Source of the DNA: an uncultured Oscillospiraceae bacterium
GTDB taxonomy: Bacteria > Bacillota > Clostridia > Oscillospirales > Ruminococcaceae
Reading direction: 5' to 3'
Assembly: GCA_910578965.1 (NCBI GenBank)
Contig: CAJTSP010000057.1
Coordinates: forward strand, 1 to 14,552
DNA: 14,552 bases
Each line of letters begins with the position of its first letter. The stretch's first letter is position 1. A model generated the notes under the pieces. The model had not been told where the DNA came from. It worked only from the letters and a program-made list of their open reading frames with translations, and searched no databases. Of the stretch, positions 12,654-14,552 are shown one piece after another. A program made the translations under genes and the position numbers.

Positions 12654-14552
12654 ATGGCAGCAAACGATTGGGAAAGCCTGATGAACAGTGTATTTGGCGC
12701 TGGAGGGCGGCTGAGCCCCTCCTCGCTGGAAAAAAGCGAGGGCAAAAAAGCAAGGGAGGCCCTGGCCGGTATGCAAAAGGAGCTGGATGCATTGCAGGCC
12801 CGCCCCAAAAAGCCGGCGGGTACGAAGCCTGCGCCCGGCGTAAAACCGGTTCAGGGCGGCGCGGCCGCCCCTGCCGGGAGCGCAAATCCAAAGCCTGCGC
12901 CGGCGGCGAAACCCGCCCGGGGCGGTGCAAAGGCAGGGCCGGCCGGGCAGGATGCAGGCCTGCAGAAATTGCAAAAAAACAGCCGGGAGCTCGACCGCGC
13001 GCTGCAAAAACAGGCGGACGAGATCGCCGCCATGAGCAGCGCCATAGCCCGGGAGCTGGCGGCCGACGGTCTGATCGAGCCCCGGGCCGGCACGGAGCAG
13101 CCCGCTGCCGAGCAGTTTGACGGCCTTGCGGAGGAATTGGCCGGCGAGGTGCTGGGCCAGGAAGGATTTGTCAAAAAGCTGGTATTGGCCTTTAAGCGGC
13201 CGTTTGTGATGGGTACGGTGGGCGAGGCTGCGGCCAACGTGCTGCTGCTCTGCGGGGCTGAGGGTACCGGCCGCCACCATGCGCTGCGCTGCACGGTACA
13301 GCGGCTGGCCAAGCGGGGGGTGCTGCCCGGCGAGGGTATTGCTTGGGTGGACCTTGCGCTCTACCCTGGCCCCGCGCAGGAAAAGCTCTTTTTGCAGGAC
13401 CTTTACGCGGCTCTCAGCGCCCCGGGCAGGATCGTTGCGTTCGACCATTATGAGGCCTGCCACCCGGCTTACCTCAACCTGCTGGCAGCGCTGGTGGTGC
13501 GGGGCCGGGCCGAGCTGGCCAGCCGGTATGTGGTGCAAAAGGGGGTGCTGGTGGAGGCCGGCACCGCCCTGGTGCCAAACGCCGTCTCCCACCTTACCCC
13601 GCGGGGCAAGTTTTTGGTTTTTTTCAGCCACAAGGGGCAGGGAGCCCTGGCCGACCGGTTCGGGGCGGATTTTGTCGATGCGGTAGGGGATGTCTGTGCC
13701 ACCGGTGAGTTTACCCCCGAGAGCCTCGCCGCGCTGGCGGCAAAGCAATGGGATGAGCTTGCGCAAAAATGCTCGGCCCGGCTGGGGCTGGCCCTCACGG
13801 CCGGCGAGGGGATGCAGGAGCTTGCAGCGGCGCAGTACAGCCGCGAAAAGGGGGTCGAGCCGATCCTCGGCTTTTGCGATACGATCTTCCGGGCGCTTAG
13901 CCAGTATAAGCTTGAGCAGGACCCTCCCGCCGGCACCTCGGCCGTTCTGAGGGCCGAAAACGGCCGGGTCCTGGCACGGCTCGGCGAGGGCGGGGAGCTG
14001 CCCCTTTTGGACCTGTTGCCCGGCGGGTATGCCGGCGCGATGGATCAGGTGCGGGCCGAGCTGGATAGCATCGTAGGCTTGGACGCAGTTAAGGATTATG
14101 TGCTGGGCCTGGCGGACAACGTGCAGGTACAAAAGCGCCGCCGTGCCATGGGGATGAAGGCGGCCAGCCTCTCGATGCACATGATCTACACCGGCAACCC
14201 CGGCACCGGCAAGACTACCATTGCCCGCATCGTGGCAAAATATCTCAAGGCCATCGGCGCGCTGCGGGGCGGGCAGTTAGTGGAGGTGAGCCGGGCCGAT
14301 CTGGTGGGCCGGTATGTGGGCCACACCGCGCCCCAGACCAACCAGGTGATCGCCTCGGCGCTGGGCGGGGTGCTGTTTATCGACGAGGCCTACAGCCTTT
14401 ACCGCGGCCGGGAGGATTCGTTTGGCCTGGAGGCCATCGACACCCTTGTAAAGGGGATGGAGGATCACCGGGACGAGCTGGTGGTGGTGCTGGCGGGCTA
14501 CAGCAAAGAGATGGCCGACTTCTTAAAGGCCAACTCCGGCCTGGCCAGCCGG
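12654..14552 (+). CDS. Large AAA+ protein: inactive Clp-like domain fused to CbxX/SpoVK-type ATPase (3' partial)
   Basis: The frame is open for 633 codons to the window edge. GGGAGGGAGG (12637-12646), seven bases ahead, fixes the ATG. Residues 1 to about 115 are Ala/Pro/Lys/Gly-rich and likely flexible. A short predicted helix (about 115-140, QKLQKNSRELDRALQKQADE) follows. Residues about 157-420 resemble the second AAA domain of ClpB, but the catalytic residues are gone: Walker A is CGAEGTGRHH (200-209, Lys to Arg207), Walker B is FDHYEACHP (263-271, Glu to His265), the arginine-finger site is FVDAVGD (340-346) and sensor 2 is GVEP (400-403). The second domain is intact: IVGLDAVKDYV, Walker A GNPGTGKT (514-521), Walker B LFIDEAYSL (Asp577, Glu578), then LVVVLAGYSKEM. 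That domain is of the CbxX/SpoVK class of remodelling ATPases. The target is unknown. The C-terminus lies outside the window. Confidence 0.9.
   Translation, partial: MAANDWESLMNSVFGAGGRLSPSSLEKSEGKKAREALAGMQKELDALQARPKKPAGTKPAPGVKPVQGGAAAPAGSANPKPAPAAKPARGGAKAGPAGQDAGLQKLQKNSRELDRALQKQADEIAAMSSAIARELAADGLIEPRAGTEQPAAEQFDGLAEELAGEVLGQEGFVKKLVLAFKRPFVMGTVGEAAANVLLLCGAEGTGRHHALRCTVQRLAKRGVLPGEGIAWVDLALYPGPAQEKLFLQDLYAALSAPGRIVAFDHYEACHPAYLNLLAALVVRGRAELASRYVVQKGVLVEAGTALVPNAVSHLTPRGKFLVFFSHKGQGALADRFGADFVDAVGDVCATGEFTPESLAALAAKQWDELAQKCSARLGLALTAGEGMQELAAAQYSREKGVEPILGFCDTIFRALSQYKLEQDPPAGTSAVLRAENGRVLARLGEGGELPLLDLLPGGYAGAMDQVRAELDSIVGLDAVKDYVLGLADNVQVQKRRRAMGMKAASLSMHMIYTGNPGTGKTTIARIVAKYLKAIGALRGGQLVEVSRADLVGRYVGHTAPQTNQVIASALGGVLFIDEAYSLYRGREDSFGLEAIDTLVKGMEDHRDELVVVLAGYSKEMADFLKANSGLASR

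Noticed and set aside
12430..12681. 83-codon + strand frame before the AAA+ gene
   Set aside because: No ribosome site, it overlaps the promoter and the AAA+ start, and it shows no recognisable motif.
12522..14180. Long antisense frame (552 codons) opposite the AAA+ gene
   Set aside because: Long antisense frames are common in GC-rich genes; the + strand frame has clear AAA motifs and a ribosome site.

Overview
The window is visibly GC-rich. It carries Bacillota-type genes with strong AGGAGG ribosome sites, GTG and TTG starts, 4-bp start/stop overlaps, a type I-beta DAHP synthase with a ferredoxin-like domain, and a CbxX/SpoVK-type ATPase. This suggests a high-GC member of the Clostridia, perhaps Oscillospirales from the gut, but no rRNA or other taxonomic marker is present, so the placement is an inference.

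Region 1 (about 1-5233, + strand) is an aromatic amino acid operon. It contains a shikimate dehydrogenase/shikimate kinase fusion cut by the left edge, aroQ, a DAHP synthase, aroA and tyrA. The genes overlap or abut, except for a 325-bp gap before aroA packed with G/C-rich hairpin repeats. Together they cover DAHP formation, the third, fourth, fifth and sixth steps after it, and the first tyrosine-specific step. The dehydroquinate synthase and chorismate synthase genes are not in the window.

Region 2 (5234-6487) holds a compact structured element closed by a perfect 13-bp stem, then a WYL-domain transcription regulator, then a 25-bp-stem bidirectional terminator.

Region 3 (6504-10555) is a solute-use locus. 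On the - strand, in order of transcription, are a 38-codon one-helix membrane protein, a sodium:solute symporter and an M24 metallopeptidase-fold enzyme. A divergent LacI-family regulator on the + strand probably controls them. The M24 protein keeps all five metal ligands but lacks the two histidines of typical aminopeptidase P/prolidase active sites, so its substrate may not be an ordinary Xaa-Pro peptide.

Region 4 (10556-10874) is a conspicuously AT-rich island between convergent genes, with 19-21 bp spaced repeats and a strong terminator. Region 5 (10919-14552) has an HtrA-type membrane-anchored serine protease on the - strand. Divergent from it is a large AAA+ protein, cut by the right edge, that joins a catalytically dead Clp-like ATPase domain to an intact CbxX/SpoVK ATPase domain. 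This pseudo-ATPase/ATPase fusion, the small symporter partner and the AT-rich island are the most unusual items.
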